Source: Amycolatopsis thermophila (GTDB taxonomy: Bacteria > Actinomycetota > Actinomycetes > Mycobacteriales > Pseudonocardiaceae). From it: 64,000 nt of DNA. Position numbers and translations under genes: made by a program. Positions within the stretch are counted from its first letter, which is position 1; every line of letters starts with the position of its first letter. The stretch covers positions 4,216,001 through 4,280,000 of the forward strand of contig NZ_JAUSUT010000001.1 of NCBI RefSeq assembly GCF_030814215.1, in the 5' to 3' direction. A model generated the notes under the pieces. It worked only from the letters and a program-made list of their open reading frames with translations, did no database searches and was not told the DNA's origin. Shown here one piece after another: positions 30,157 to 39,386 of this stretch.

Positions 30157-31356
30157 ATGGATCTCAGACACGACGCGCGCGAGCTGTCCGACGACCTCGT
30201 GGCACTGCGGCGCGCGCTCCACCAGGTTCCCGAACTGGGACTCGACCTGCCCCGCACCCAGGAGAAGGTACTGGCAGCCCTCGACGGCCTGCCGCTGGAG
30301 ATCAGCACCGGCACCGGGCTGTCGTCGGTCACCGCGGTGCTGCGCGGCGGGGCCGGCGACGGCGACGTGGTGCTCCTGCGGGGCGACATGGACGCCCTGC
30401 CGGTCACCGAGCAGACCGGCGTCGAGTACAGCTCGCGGCACGAGGGCCGCATGCACGCGTGCGGGCACGACCTGCACACGGCCGGGCTCGTCGGCGCCGC
30501 GCGGCTGCTGTCGGCGCACCGCGACCGCCTGGCCGGGGACGTGGTGTTCATGTTCCAGCCCGGTGAGGAAGGGCACGACGGCGCCGGCAAGATGATCGCC
30601 GAGGGTGTGCTGGAGGCCGCCGGCCGCCCGGTCGCCGAGGCCTACGGGCTGCACGTGGTGTCGTCGATGATCCCGCGCGGCCAGTTCGTGTCCCGGCCCG
30701 GACCGCTGATGGCCGCCTCCGACGGGCTGTTCGTGCGCGTGATCGGCGCCGGCGGGCACGGGTCGCGGCCGCACGCGGCGCTCGACCCGGTACCGGCGGC
30801 GTGCGAGATGGTGACCGCGCTGCAGACGATGGTGACCCGCCGCTTCAACGTGTTCGACCCGGTGGTGGTCACCGTCGGCACCTTCCACGCGGGCACCCAG
30901 CGCAACATCATCCCGCCGGACGCCCGCTTCGAGGCCACCATCCGCAGCTTCTCGAAAGAGGCCAGGGAACGGGTCGCCGAGCTGGCGGTGCCGCTGTGCC
31001 GGGACATCGCCGCGGCGCACGGGCTCGAGGTGGAGATCAGCTACGAGGGCGAGTACCCGGTCACCGTCAACGACGCCGCGGCGCACGAGTTCGTCGCGGA
31101 CACCGTGCGCGAGGTGTTCGGCGAGGAGCGGTTCACCACGGCGCCCGACCCGATCACCGGCTCGGAAGACTTCTCCCGCGTGCTCGACCGGGTGCCCGGC
31201 GCGTTCGTCTTCCTCGGGGCCACCTTCGCCGACGACCCGGATTCGGTGCCCTACAACCATTCCCCGCAGGCATCGTTCGACGACGGCGTGCTCGCCGACG
31301 GCGCGGCGCTGCTCGCCTCGCTGGCCGCGCGGCGCCTGATGAAGGAGGACGCATGA
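30157..31356 (+). CDS. M20 family amidohydrolase
   Basis: A 399-residue zinc-dependent amidohydrolase of the M20D type (hippurate or N-acyl-amino-acid hydrolase class). Metal and catalytic motifs in order are LRGDMDALPVTE, MHACGHDLHTAGLVGAA, FQPGEEGHDGAGKMI and GSEDFSRVLDRVPG, with the dimerisation domain GAGGHGSRPHAALDPV between. ATG 30157 is used. It overlaps the next amidohydrolase gene by four bases and diverges from the MFS gene, suggesting uptake and hydrolysis of an amide-linked compound. The exact substrate cannot be told. Confidence 0.85.
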   Translation: MDLRHDARELSDDLVALRRALHQVPELGLDLPRTQEKVLAALDGLPLEISTGTGLSSVTAVLRGGAGDGDVVLLRGDMDALPVTEQTGVEYSSRHEGRMHACGHDLHTAGLVGAARLLSAHRDRLAGDVVFMFQPGEEGHDGAGKMIAEGVLEAAGRPVAEAYGLHVVSSMIPRGQFVSRPGPLMAASDGLFVRVIGAGGHGSRPHAALDPVPAACEMVTALQTMVTRRFNVFDPVVVTVGTFHAGTQRNIIPPDARFEATIRSFSKEARERVAELAVPLCRDIAAAHGLEVEISYEGEYPVTVNDAAAHEFVADTVREVFGEERFTTAPDPITGSEDFSRVLDRVPGAFVFLGATFADDPDSVPYNHSPQASFDDGVLADGAALLASLAARRLMKEDA

Positions 31357-32573
31357 CCAGGACCCTGTTCGCCGGCGGGCGCGTCTTCGACGGCACCGGC
31401 GCCGACCCGTTCGACGCGGACGTCGTGGTGGAGGACGGCCGCATCGCCGAGATCGGCACCGGGCTGGACGGCGACGAGGTCGTCGACTGCGCCGGCACCA
31501 CCCTGCTGCCCGGGCTGTTCGACTGCCACGTGCACGTCACGGTGTCCGACATCAGCCTCGTCAAGCTGTTCCAGAAGCCGTTCTCCTACCAGTTCTACGA
31601 GGCGGCGCGGAACCTGCGCAGCACACTGGAACTGGGCATCACGACGGTGCGCGACGCGGGCGGTGCGGATCTGGGCATCAAGAAGGCCCAGGCGGACGGG
31701 CTCATCTCCGGGCCGCGCCTGCAGATCTCGATCGGCATCATCAGCCAGACCGGCGGGCACGGCGACGACTGGATGCCCTCCGGGCACTGCGTTCCGCTGA
31801 CTCTGCCGCACCCCGGCCGCCCGGCCGTGGTGGTCGACGGGCCCGACGAGATGCGGAAGGCCGCGCGGGAGCTGCTGCGCGCAGGCGCCGACGTGCTGAA
31901 GGTGTGCACGACCGGCGGTGTGCTGTCACCGGGCGACGACCCGCGGCACACCCAGTTCACGCCGGGCGAGCTGGACGTGCTGGTCGCCGAGGCGGCGATG
32001 CAGGGCAAGTGGGTGATGGCGCACGCGCAGGGCACCGACGGCATCAAGAACGCGGTTCGGGCCGGGATCCGGTCGATCGAGCACGGCATCTACCTCGACG
32101 ACGAGGCGATCGAGCTGATGCTGGCGCACGGCACGTGGCTGGTGCCGACGCTGATCGCGCCGATCGCGGTCATCCGGGCGGCACGGGCGGGCGCCGCGCT
32201 GACCGACGAGATGGTCCGCAAGGCCGAGGACGTGGCGGAGGTGCACGCCGAGTCGATGCGCCGCGCGGTCGAGGCCGGGGTGAAGATCGCGATGGGCACG
32301 GACAGCGGCGTGGGCCCGCACGGCACGAACCTGGAGGAGCTGCCGCTGATGGAGGCGGCCGGCATGAGCCCGGGTCAGGTGCTGGCGGCGTCGACGTCGT
32401 CGGCGGCGGAACTGCTGGGCTGTGACGCCGAGCTGGGCCGGCTGGCGCCCGGGTTTCGCGCGGACCTGGTCGTGGTGTCCGGCGACGCGTACGACCTGGC
32501 CGCGCTGCCCGGCCGGGTGCGCGAGGTCTGGCAGGACGGCGTGCGGGTGGCGGCGCCGGGTACGGAGAAATGA
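31353..32573 (+). CDS. Metal-dependent amidohydrolase (imidazolonepropionase-like)
   Basis: A 406-residue amidohydrolase-superfamily TIM barrel. Metal motifs are DCHVHVTVSD near residue 60, the lysine in DVLKVCTTGGV, HAQGTDG, IEHGIYLDD and the late aspartate in MGTDSGVGPHG. The N-terminal VEDGRIAEIG and C-terminal LAPGFRADLVVVSGD form the usual small beta domain. Members cleave cyclic amides, dipeptides (Xaa-Pro type) or N-acylated compounds. ATG 31353 overlaps the M20 gene stop; the preceding text AAGGAGG is a ribosome site. Two hairpins with similar loops follow the stop. Confidence 0.82.
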   Translation: MTRTLFAGGRVFDGTGADPFDADVVVEDGRIAEIGTGLDGDEVVDCAGTTLLPGLFDCHVHVTVSDISLVKLFQKPFSYQFYEAARNLRSTLELGITTVRDAGGADLGIKKAQADGLISGPRLQISIGIISQTGGHGDDWMPSGHCVPLTLPHPGRPAVVVDGPDEMRKAARELLRAGADVLKVCTTGGVLSPGDDPRHTQFTPGELDVLVAEAAMQGKWVMAHAQGTDGIKNAVRAGIRSIEHGIYLDDEAIELMLAHGTWLVPTLIAPIAVIRAARAGAALTDEMVRKAEDVAEVHAESMRRAVEAGVKIAMGTDSGVGPHGTNLEELPLMEAAGMSPGQVLAASTSSAAELLGCDAELGRLAPGFRADLVVVSGDAYDLAALPGRVREVWQDGVRVAAPGTEK

Positions 32574-32586
32574 GGAGACCCCCGGA

Positions 32587-32701
32587 CCGCGCCGAAACTG
32601 GGGGAGGAAGGCGCGGCCCGGGGGCCTCGCCCCAGCGCCCGAGGGGGAGGTAAGCGCCGGAGCACCGGCCGGCGAAAAACTGGGGAGGATGTCGCCGGCC
32701 G
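32587..32701. repeat. Pair of hairpins with shared loop sequence
   Basis: Stem 1 is CCGCGCC (32587-32593) with GGCGCGG (32610-32616). Stem 2 is CGGCCGGCGA (32666-32675) with TCGCCGGCCG (32692-32701). Both enclose 16-base loops that share AAACTGGGG-GAGGA, so this is a duplicated element, not two chance hairpins. They may terminate the amidohydrolase operon, though neither has a T-run. Confidence 0.6.
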
Positions 32702-32845
32702 TACGTGTTCAGGATAGCGCGCGTTTCGCTGTGCGGACCCTTTTCACCGGAACTGAACGGGTTTTCCGTCCCTCGTCGTGGCCGTCTCCGGGGTGCGGCG
32801 GGGCAGAACGGCGTTCAGCGTGCCCCGCGAGCGTTCCGGGTGGTG

Positions 32846-33646
32846 TCACAGAACGAGGTCGGCGAGAACGGTGTTCAGCGCCCCGGCGAAGGCTTCCGCG
32901 TTGCGTTGCGGCGCGAGGTGCGCGCCGGGCAGTTCGACGAACGGCAGACCCAGTTCGAGCGCGAGCGCCCGCGCCGGCCGGTAGTGGTAGAAGCCGCGGC
33001 TGCCCTCGCCCGCGGTCAGCACGATCGGCACCGGGCTGCGGCGCAGCACGTCGAGGTCGGGCAGGTAGCGGTAGAAGCCCGCCAGTTCGCGGTCGAACAG
33101 CAGGCGCCACTCGTGTTCGTGCGGGAGCCGGACGGTCTTGAGCGGCGGCAGCCCGGCGCCCGCGATGGAGCCGAGAAAGCCCTTGAAGGCGCCGAAAACG
33201 TCCCCCGCGGTGCTGGCCGCGGCCTGCTCCTCGGCGAAGGCGATCCACTCGTCGGCGTCGGGCAGCAGACCGACGGTGGGTGGCTCGTGGACGACCAGCC
33301 CGCCGACGACGTCCGGGTGCCGGGCGGCGAGCTCCAGCCCGATCGCGCCACCGGCGCTGCTGCCGAACACGAGCGCCTTGCCGTATCCGAAGTGCTCGAC
33401 GACGGCCCGCACGTCATCCGCGTGCCGGGTGACGGTCAAGGGCCCGTCCGTGGTGTCCGTGCTGCCGAAGTGCCCACGCCGGTCGTAGGCCAGAACGGTG
33501 TACCGCTCCGCGAGAAGCCGCGCGAGGGCCCGGTACGAGGCGGCGGCCCCGGTCCCGCCGGGGATCAGCAGCAGCGCCGGCCCGGCGCCGCTCCGCTCGA
33601 CGTGCAACTCCCCGTCCGGCACCGGGCACGTACCGCTCTCCGTCAT
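32846..33646 (-). CDS. Alpha/beta hydrolase
   Basis: A 266-residue alpha/beta hydrolase with nucleophile motif FGSSAGG (about residue 100), oxyanion loop LIPGGTGAAASY and LAYDRRGHFGST near residue 57. The C-terminal histidine lies in ELPGAHLAPQR. It resembles the esterase/haloperoxidase-like group with unknown small-molecule substrates. ATG 33646 was chosen because it starts directly before the conserved GELHVERSGAGPALLLIPGG region. It is separated by 92 bases from the quinone-reductase-like gene upstream on the same strand, so may or may not share its transcript. Confidence 0.8.
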   Translation of the reverse strand: MTESGTCPVPDGELHVERSGAGPALLLIPGGTGAAASYRALARLLAERYTVLAYDRRGHFGSTDTTDGPLTVTRHADDVRAVVEHFGYGKALVFGSSAGGAIGLELAARHPDVVGGLVVHEPPTVGLLPDADEWIAFAEEQAAASTAGDVFGAFKGFLGSIAGAGLPPLKTVRLPHEHEWRLLFDRELAGFYRYLPDLDVLRRSPVPIVLTAGEGSRGFYHYRPARALALELGLPFVELPGAHLAPQRNAEAFAGALNTVLADLVL

Positions 33647-33738
33647 GGCGGCAGTCAAGCACACCGGTCGGGCCGCGCCCCGCCGTGCTCGGCTCGCGGT
33701 CTGCCCGTGCCCTTTCCACAGTGGACGCCGCCGCCGGG

Positions 33739-34590
33739 TCAGGCCTCCGTCAGCGCCGCGGCCAGGCCCTCGCCGAGGGGCGTCGTCGGCCGGCCGATCA
33801 GCGCCCGCAGCTCGCCCGTGGCGCCGGCGAGGGTGCCCTCCGCGATGTTCCGGTCGAGCGCCACCACGAACCCGGCCGTCTCCGCGGGCACGCCGGCCTC
33901 GATCAGTGCCGCCCGGTGCTCGTCGGCCGTCAGGTTGCGGTAGGGGATCTCCCGGCCGGCGATGGCCGAGATCTCGGCGGCCAGGTCGTCGAACGTCCAC
34001 GCCACGTCGCCGGCCAGTTCGTACGCCTCGCCCTCGTGACCCTCGCCGGTGAGGACCGCGACGGCCCCCGCGGCGAAGTCGGCCCGCGTGGCGCTCGCGA
34101 CGCGTCCCCGCCCCGCACTGCCGGTCAGCACGCCCGTCGCGATGGCCTGCTGGGCCGGCTGGACGTAGTTCTCGGTGTACCAGTTGTTGCGCAGGAAGGT
34201 GAACGGCACGCCCGACGCGCGGATGATCTCCTCCGTGGCCTTGTGCTCCGGCGCCAGCACCAGCGACGTGTCGTCGGCGTGCGGCGCGCTGGTGTACACG
34301 AGATGCGTGACACCGGCCTTCGCGGCGGCGTCCACCACGGCCTGGTGCTGCGGGACGCGACGGCCCACCTCGGTGCCGGAGATCAGCAGCACCTTGCTCG
34401 CTCCCGCGAACGCCGCGTCCAGGGTCTCCGGCCGGTCGTAGTCGGCTTCCCGCACTTCGACGCCCAGGTCGGCGGCCTTCTCCGGGCTGCGGACGGCGGC
34501 GACGACCTGCCCGGCGGGCAGCTTCGCCCGCAGGCCGGCGACGACGTGACGGCCCAGCCGGCCGGTGGCCCCGGTGACGACGATGGTCAT
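33739..34590 (-). CDS. NmrA-like NAD(P)H:quinone oxidoreductase (QOR2/YtfG type)
   Basis: A 283-residue atypical short-chain dehydrogenase. It has the dinucleotide motif VVTGATGRLGRHVV at the N-terminus, VYTSAPHADDTSLVLAPEHKATE in the middle and FLRNNWYTENY, a combination typical of QOR2/YtfG quinone oxidoreductases. ATG 34590 is better spaced from AAGGAG than ATG 34596, which is one base from it. The gene diverges from an HxlR regulator, the usual arrangement in which a quinone- or electrophile-sensing HxlR protein controls its neighbour; a perfect 16-bp palindrome sits between them. Confidence 0.83.
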   Translation of the reverse strand: MTIVVTGATGRLGRHVVAGLRAKLPAGQVVAAVRSPEKAADLGVEVREADYDRPETLDAAFAGASKVLLISGTEVGRRVPQHQAVVDAAAKAGVTHLVYTSAPHADDTSLVLAPEHKATEEIIRASGVPFTFLRNNWYTENYVQPAQQAIATGVLTGSAGRGRVASATRADFAAGAVAVLTGEGHEGEAYELAGDVAWTFDDLAAEISAIAGREIPYRNLTADEHRAALIEAGVPAETAGFVVALDRNIAEGTLAGATGELRALIGRPTTPLGEGLAAALTEA

Positions 34591-34623
34591 GGTCATACTC
34601 CTTCTCCACAGGTTGCGCTCTCC

Positions 34624-34639
34624 AAGTTAGTACTAACTT
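34624..34639. promoter_or_regulatory. Palindromic operator for HxlR regulator
   Basis: AAGTTAGTACTAACTT is a perfect 16-bp palindrome between the divergent quinone-reductase-like and HxlR genes. A related half-site GTTAGTAC occurs at 34661-34668 next to the HxlR start, fitting autoregulation. Confidence 0.7.
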
Positions 34640-34684
34640 CTAGTAAGTGCCAACTCTATGGTTAGTACCGAGTATGATGGGGGC

Positions 34685-35092
34685 ATGAAGCTCGACGGTC
34701 CCTGCGCCGATGCCGCGCACGACCAGCTGGTCGCCGACGTGTTCGCCCGGGCCTGCGCGTCGCGGGGCGTGCTCGAGCACGTGACCGGGCGCTGGGGCAC
34801 GCTCGCCCTCGCGGCGCTGGCCGAGGGGCCGTTCCGGTTCAACGCGTTGCGCCGCAAGGTCGACGGCGTGAGCGAGAAGATGCTGGCCCAGACGTTGCAG
34901 GCGCTGGAGCGCGACGGTTTCGTGCACCGCGAGGCCGAGCCCACGATCCCGCCGCGCGTCGAGTACAGCCTGACCCCGCTGGGCGCCGAGGTCGCGGCCC
35001 GGTTGCGGGACCTGATCGAGTTCGTCGAGGGCCGGCTGCCGGACGTCGTCGCGGCCCGGCACGCCTACGACGAGGCGAAGGCCCCGCGTTAG
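34685..35092 (+). CDS. HxlR-family transcriptional regulator
   Basis: A 135-residue winged-helix regulator with the HxlR pattern GRWGTLALAALAEGPFRFNALRRKVDGVSEKMLAQTLQALERDGFVHREAEPTIPPRVEYSLTPLGAEV. A cysteine at residue 7 and another at 24 (ARACASRG) could act as redox sensors, as in YodB/QorR, but this is inference. It diverges from the quinone-reductase-like gene with a palindromic site between. Its stop overlaps the stop of the convergent methyltransferase gene by four bases. Confidence 0.85.
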   Translation: MKLDGPCADAAHDQLVADVFARACASRGVLEHVTGRWGTLALAALAEGPFRFNALRRKVDGVSEKMLAQTLQALERDGFVHREAEPTIPPRVEYSLTPLGAEVAARLRDLIEFVEGRLPDVVAARHAYDEAKAPR

Positions 35093-35808
35093 CGCTGGGC
35101 GAGGAACACCAGTTCCATCCCCGGCCGGTCGGGCGCGTCCCGCACGTCCAGCACCCGGAATCCCTGTGAGGCCAGGGTTTTCCCGATTTCGTCGCGGTCC
35201 CGGAACCGCAGTGTCGAGTCGGAGGTGACCTCTTCGCCGTCGGCCAGGAACCGGTAGGTGAAGCGGAACGACACGAGCGGCAGGCTCACGTCGGTCACCT
35301 CGAGCCGGCGCTCGACGGGGCCGCTCCCCGGCACGTCGAGCACGAGCGGTTCGCTCGCGGCCCAGTCCTCCCACGCCCGCCGCTCCGGCCGGCGCGTCTC
35401 GAAGACGAAGTACCCGCCGGGGCGCAGGGCCGCGTGGATGCCGGCGAGCGTGTCGGCCCAGCCGGTGTCGGTGAGGAACACCTGCGCGACATTGCCCGTC
35501 ATGACGGCGAGATCCGCGTCGCCGGGCGGCAGATCCGTCGCATCGCCGTGGATCCACGTCACCGTCCCGCCGGTGTCCTTCGACCGGGCCACCGCGAGCG
35601 ACGCGCCGGCCGGGTCCACGCCGACGACGGTGCGCCCGCTCGCGGCGAGGAGCAGGGCGAGGTTCCCGGTGCCGCATCCCACGTCCACCACGTGCTCGGC
35701 GCCCAGTTCGGCGGCGATGGACAGGTACAGGTCCAGGTCGTCGCGCTCACCGTCGAAGGCGTCGTACACCGGGGCCAGCCGGGGATGGGCGAAGATCGCG
35801 TCGGGCAC
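35089..35808 (-). CDS. SAM-dependent methyltransferase
   Basis: A 239-residue class I methyltransferase with motif I VVDVGCGTGNLALLLAASG near residue 38, motif II VVGVDPAGASLAVAR and motif IV-like GDADLAVMTGNVAQVF. The C-terminal part (SFRFTYRFLADGEEVTSDSTLRFR) resembles small-molecule methyltransferases of actinobacteria with unassigned substrates. GTG 35808 was chosen because it starts the conserved PDAIFAHPRLAPVYD text. It sits between a convergent HxlR gene and fadA5 but has no KstR box, so a link to steroids is not supported. Confidence 0.78.
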   Translation of the reverse strand: MPDAIFAHPRLAPVYDAFDGERDDLDLYLSIAAELGAEHVVDVGCGTGNLALLLAASGRTVVGVDPAGASLAVARSKDTGGTVTWIHGDATDLPPGDADLAVMTGNVAQVFLTDTGWADTLAGIHAALRPGGYFVFETRRPERRAWEDWAASEPLVLDVPGSGPVERRLEVTDVSLPLVSFRFTYRFLADGEEVTSDSTLRFRDRDEIGKTLASQGFRVLDVRDAPDRPGMELVFLAQR

Positions 35809-35881
35809 GGCCGGAGCATACTGAGTGCCGCCGGATGCGCGCGCCCGTTTTTGCCGCCGCGGGTGAGCGGCCCGGCCGCCC

Positions 35882-37072
<1,191 letters not shown>

Positions 37073-37078
37073 TCAAAG

Positions 37079-37092
37079 TAGAACCGGTTTCA
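37079..37092. promoter_or_regulatory. KstR operator upstream of fadA5
   Basis: TAGAACCGGTTTCA is a full match to TnnAACnnGTTnnA, placed on the fadA5 side of the divergent fadA5/cyp125 region. Confidence 0.85.
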
Positions 37093-37184
37093 GTATTGGG
37101 CAAGTGTGACCCAGGTCAACCGCCATTCGGTGACTCTCTGGTCCGTCCGCGCTCACCAGCGGTTTCAAGATCGAGACAGCGAGA

Positions 37185-37198
37185 GTAAACGGGTTTCA
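37185..37198. promoter_or_regulatory. KstR operator in fadA5/cyp125 intergenic region
   Basis: GTAAACGGGTTTCA matches TnnAACnnGTTnnA except for the first base. It is the middle of three boxes spaced 106 and 58 bases apart. Confidence 0.65.
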
Positions 37199-37242
37199 CT
37201 GAATCTCTCGACTTAGTTAACACCGTATGCTTCAATCGGCTC

Positions 37243-37256
37243 TAGAACGTGTTCCA
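37243..37256. promoter_or_regulatory. KstR operator upstream of cyp125
   Basis: TAGAACGTGTTCCA is a full match to TnnAACnnGTTnnA, 30 bases before the cyp125 GTG. Its presence rules out the longer frame start at 37227 as the real start. Confidence 0.85.
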
Positions 37257-37286
37257 CGACGACGTGAGGCACCTCGGGAGGTAGCC

Positions 37287-38513
37287 GTGGCCACGCCCCT
37301 GATCCCCGCCGGCTTTGATTTCACCGACCCCGACCTGATCGCGAAGCGCCTCCCGCTGGAGGAGTTCGCGCAGCTGCGCAAGACCGCGCCGGTCTGGTGG
37401 AACGCCCAGCCGCACAACCACGCGGGTTTCCGCGACGACGGGTACTGGGTCGTCACCCGGCACGAGGACGTCAAGACCGTGTCGAAGGACAGCGAGCTGT
37501 TCTCGTCGCAGGAGAAGCTGGCGATCATCCGCTTCGACGAGAACATGACCGACGAGGGGCTCGACGCGAACCGCCTCGTCCTGCTCAACATGGACGCCCC
37601 GCAGCACACCAAACTGCGCCGGATCGTCTCGAAGGGCTTCACCCCCCGCTCGATCGCGCGTCTCGAGGACACGCTGCGCGACCGCGCGGCCCGCATCGTG
37701 CACGAGGCGAAGAAGAAGGGCTCCGGCGACTTCGTCGAGGACGTCGCGTGCGAGCTGCCCCTGCAGGCCATCGCGGAGCTGATCGGCATCCCGCAGGAGG
37801 ACCGCCGCAAGATCTTCGACTGGTCCAACCAGATGATCGGCTACGACGACCCGGAGTACGACGTCGAACCGGTCGCCGCCTCCGCCGAGCTCGTCGGCTA
37901 CGCCTGGAACATGGCCGAGGACCGCCGCAAGTGCCCGATGGACGACATCGTCACCAAGCTCGTCCAGGCCGATGTGGACGGTGAGTCGCTCAGCTCGGAG
38001 GAGTTCGGGTTCTTCGTCATCCTGCTGTCCGTGGCGGGCAACGAGACCACCCGCAACGCCATCACCCACGGCATGAAGGCCATGCTCGACCACCCCGGGC
38101 AGTGGGAGCTCTACCGCGAGCAGCGCCCGAAGACCGCGCCGGACGAGATCGTCCGCTGGGCCACGCCGGTGATCGCCTTCCAGCGCACCGCCACCCGCGA
38201 CACCGAGCTGGGTGGCCAGCACATCCGCAAGGGCGACCGGGTCGGCATGTTCTACAGCTCGGCCAACTTCGACCCCGAGGTGTTCGACGAGCCGGAGCGC
38301 TTCGACGTGCTGCGCGACCCGAACCCGCACGTCGGTTTCGGTGGCACCGGGTCGCACTACTGCATCGGCGCGAACCTGGCCCGCCTCGAGATCGACCTGA
38401 TCTTCAACGCGATCGCCGACGAGATGCCGGGCATCCGCGAGGTCGCCCCGCCGGAGCGGCTGCGTTCGGGCTGGCTCAACGGCATCAAGCACTACCGCGT
38501 CGCCTACGCGTGA
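37287..38513 (+). CDS. cyp125: Steroid C26/C27 monooxygenase CYP125
   Basis: A 408-residue cytochrome P450 that oxidises the terminal side-chain carbon of cholesterol or cholestenone, the first side-chain step. The I-helix is VAGNETTRNAITHG, the haem ligand is Cys359 in HVGFGGTGSHYCIGANLARLE, and PAGFDFTDPDL at the start and LRSGWLNGIKHYRV at the end are CYP125 hallmarks. GTG 37287 has GGGAGG six bases upstream. The gene is monocistronic, ended by a strong hairpin about 100 bases on. Confidence 0.94.
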   Translation: MATPLIPAGFDFTDPDLIAKRLPLEEFAQLRKTAPVWWNAQPHNHAGFRDDGYWVVTRHEDVKTVSKDSELFSSQEKLAIIRFDENMTDEGLDANRLVLLNMDAPQHTKLRRIVSKGFTPRSIARLEDTLRDRAARIVHEAKKKGSGDFVEDVACELPLQAIAELIGIPQEDRRKIFDWSNQMIGYDDPEYDVEPVAASAELVGYAWNMAEDRRKCPMDDIVTKLVQADVDGESLSSEEFGFFVILLSVAGNETTRNAITHGMKAMLDHPGQWELYREQRPKTAPDEIVRWATPVIAFQRTATRDTELGGQHIRKGDRVGMFYSSANFDPEVFDEPERFDVLRDPNPHVGFGGTGSHYCIGANLARLEIDLIFNAIADEMPGIREVAPPERLRSGWLNGIKHYRVAYA

Positions 38514-38614
38514 CCGCTCGCCGAAGCCTGGCGTTCCGGACCGGCGGCCGGCGGTGAACCCGCGCTACCGGGACGGTGGCTGCCCCGGCGGGGGCCCCGC
38601 ACACGCGAACGACC

Positions 38615-38651
38615 GCCGAAGCACCTCCCGCGCGCCGGGAGGTGCTTCGGC
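38615..38651. terminator. Strong bidirectional hairpin between cyp125 and SDR gene
   Basis: A perfect 15-bp stem (38615-38629 with 38637-38651) and a 7-base loop lie between two convergent genes. It ends seven bases before the SDR stop codon region, so it can serve both strands. Confidence 0.85.
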
Positions 38652-38657
38652 TCGGGG

Positions 38658-39347
38658 TCACCAGGGCAGGGGCCGGCCGTCGCGGAAGAAGCCACCGGTC
38701 GGTCCACCGTCGGGCAGGGTGGCCGCCCACACGATTCCGGCCGCGCCCTCGGCGACCGGCCGGCCGCCGGGCCCGCCCATGTCGGTGGCGACCCAGCCGG
38801 GGCAGACCGCGTTCACGAGGATGCCCTCCGCGCGCAGCTCGGCGGCGAACATCCGGGTGAGCGCGTTCAGCGCGACCTTCGACGCCGTGTAGGCGGGCGT
38901 TCCGCCGCCCATGCCGGCCAGGGACGCCGCTTCGCTGGACACGTTCACGATCCGCGCGTGGTCGCTGCGCCGCAGCAGCGGCAGCAGCGCCTGGGTGAGA
39001 CGCCACGGGCCGTAGAGGTTCGTCTCGGCCGCTTCCCGGACCACCGCCAGATCCGCGGTCACGGCCCGCTGCCAGGTGTCGTAGCTGATGGCGGCATTGT
39101 TGACCAGCACGTCCAGCCGGCCGAACCGTTCGGCGACCGCTTCGGCGGCGCGGTGCACGCTGTCCTCGGACGTCACGTCCAGCGGCCACGGAATGACCTC
39201 GCCGCCGGTGGCGGCGTCCGTGGCCGCGGCCAGGGACCGCGCGGTGAGCACGACGGTGTGGCCGGCCGCGGCCAGCTGACGGCACACTTCCCGCCCGATG
39301 CCCCGGTTGCCGCCGGTGACCAGTGCGATCGTCCCCTCCTGCCGCAT
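38658..39347 (-). CDS. Short-chain dehydrogenase/reductase
   Basis: A 229-residue classical SDR. The cofactor motif is VTGGNRGIGREV at residues 10-21, then VLVNNAAISYD, the catalytic serine in IVNVSSEAAS and the Y-x3-K pair in PAYTASKVALN. It looks NADPH-linked by the positively charged turn NRGIGR. No KstR box precedes it, but 39 bases separate its start from the end of ltp3 on the same strand, so it may be the last gene of the ltp4-ltp3 transcript. The substrate is unknown; a steroid ketone or alcohol would fit the setting. Confidence 0.8.
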   Translation of the reverse strand: MRQEGTIALVTGGNRGIGREVCRQLAAAGHTVVLTARSLAAATDAATGGEVIPWPLDVTSEDSVHRAAEAVAERFGRLDVLVNNAAISYDTWQRAVTADLAVVREAAETNLYGPWRLTQALLPLLRRSDHARIVNVSSEAASLAGMGGGTPAYTASKVALNALTRMFAAELRAEGILVNAVCPGWVATDMGGPGGRPVAEGAAGIVWAATLPDGGPTGGFFRDGRPLPW

Positions 39348-39386
39348 GGGGTGATCCTCGCTGCGGGCAGGGGGGATGTCCAGCGG

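Noticed and set aside
32753..32766. CTGAACGGGTTTTC as a KstR operator
   Set aside because: Both outer consensus bases are wrong and no sterol gene is adjacent.
37227..37286. Extended N-terminus of CYP125
   Set aside because: It would place a KstR operator inside the coding region, and GTG 37287 has a good ribosome site and matches the family start.
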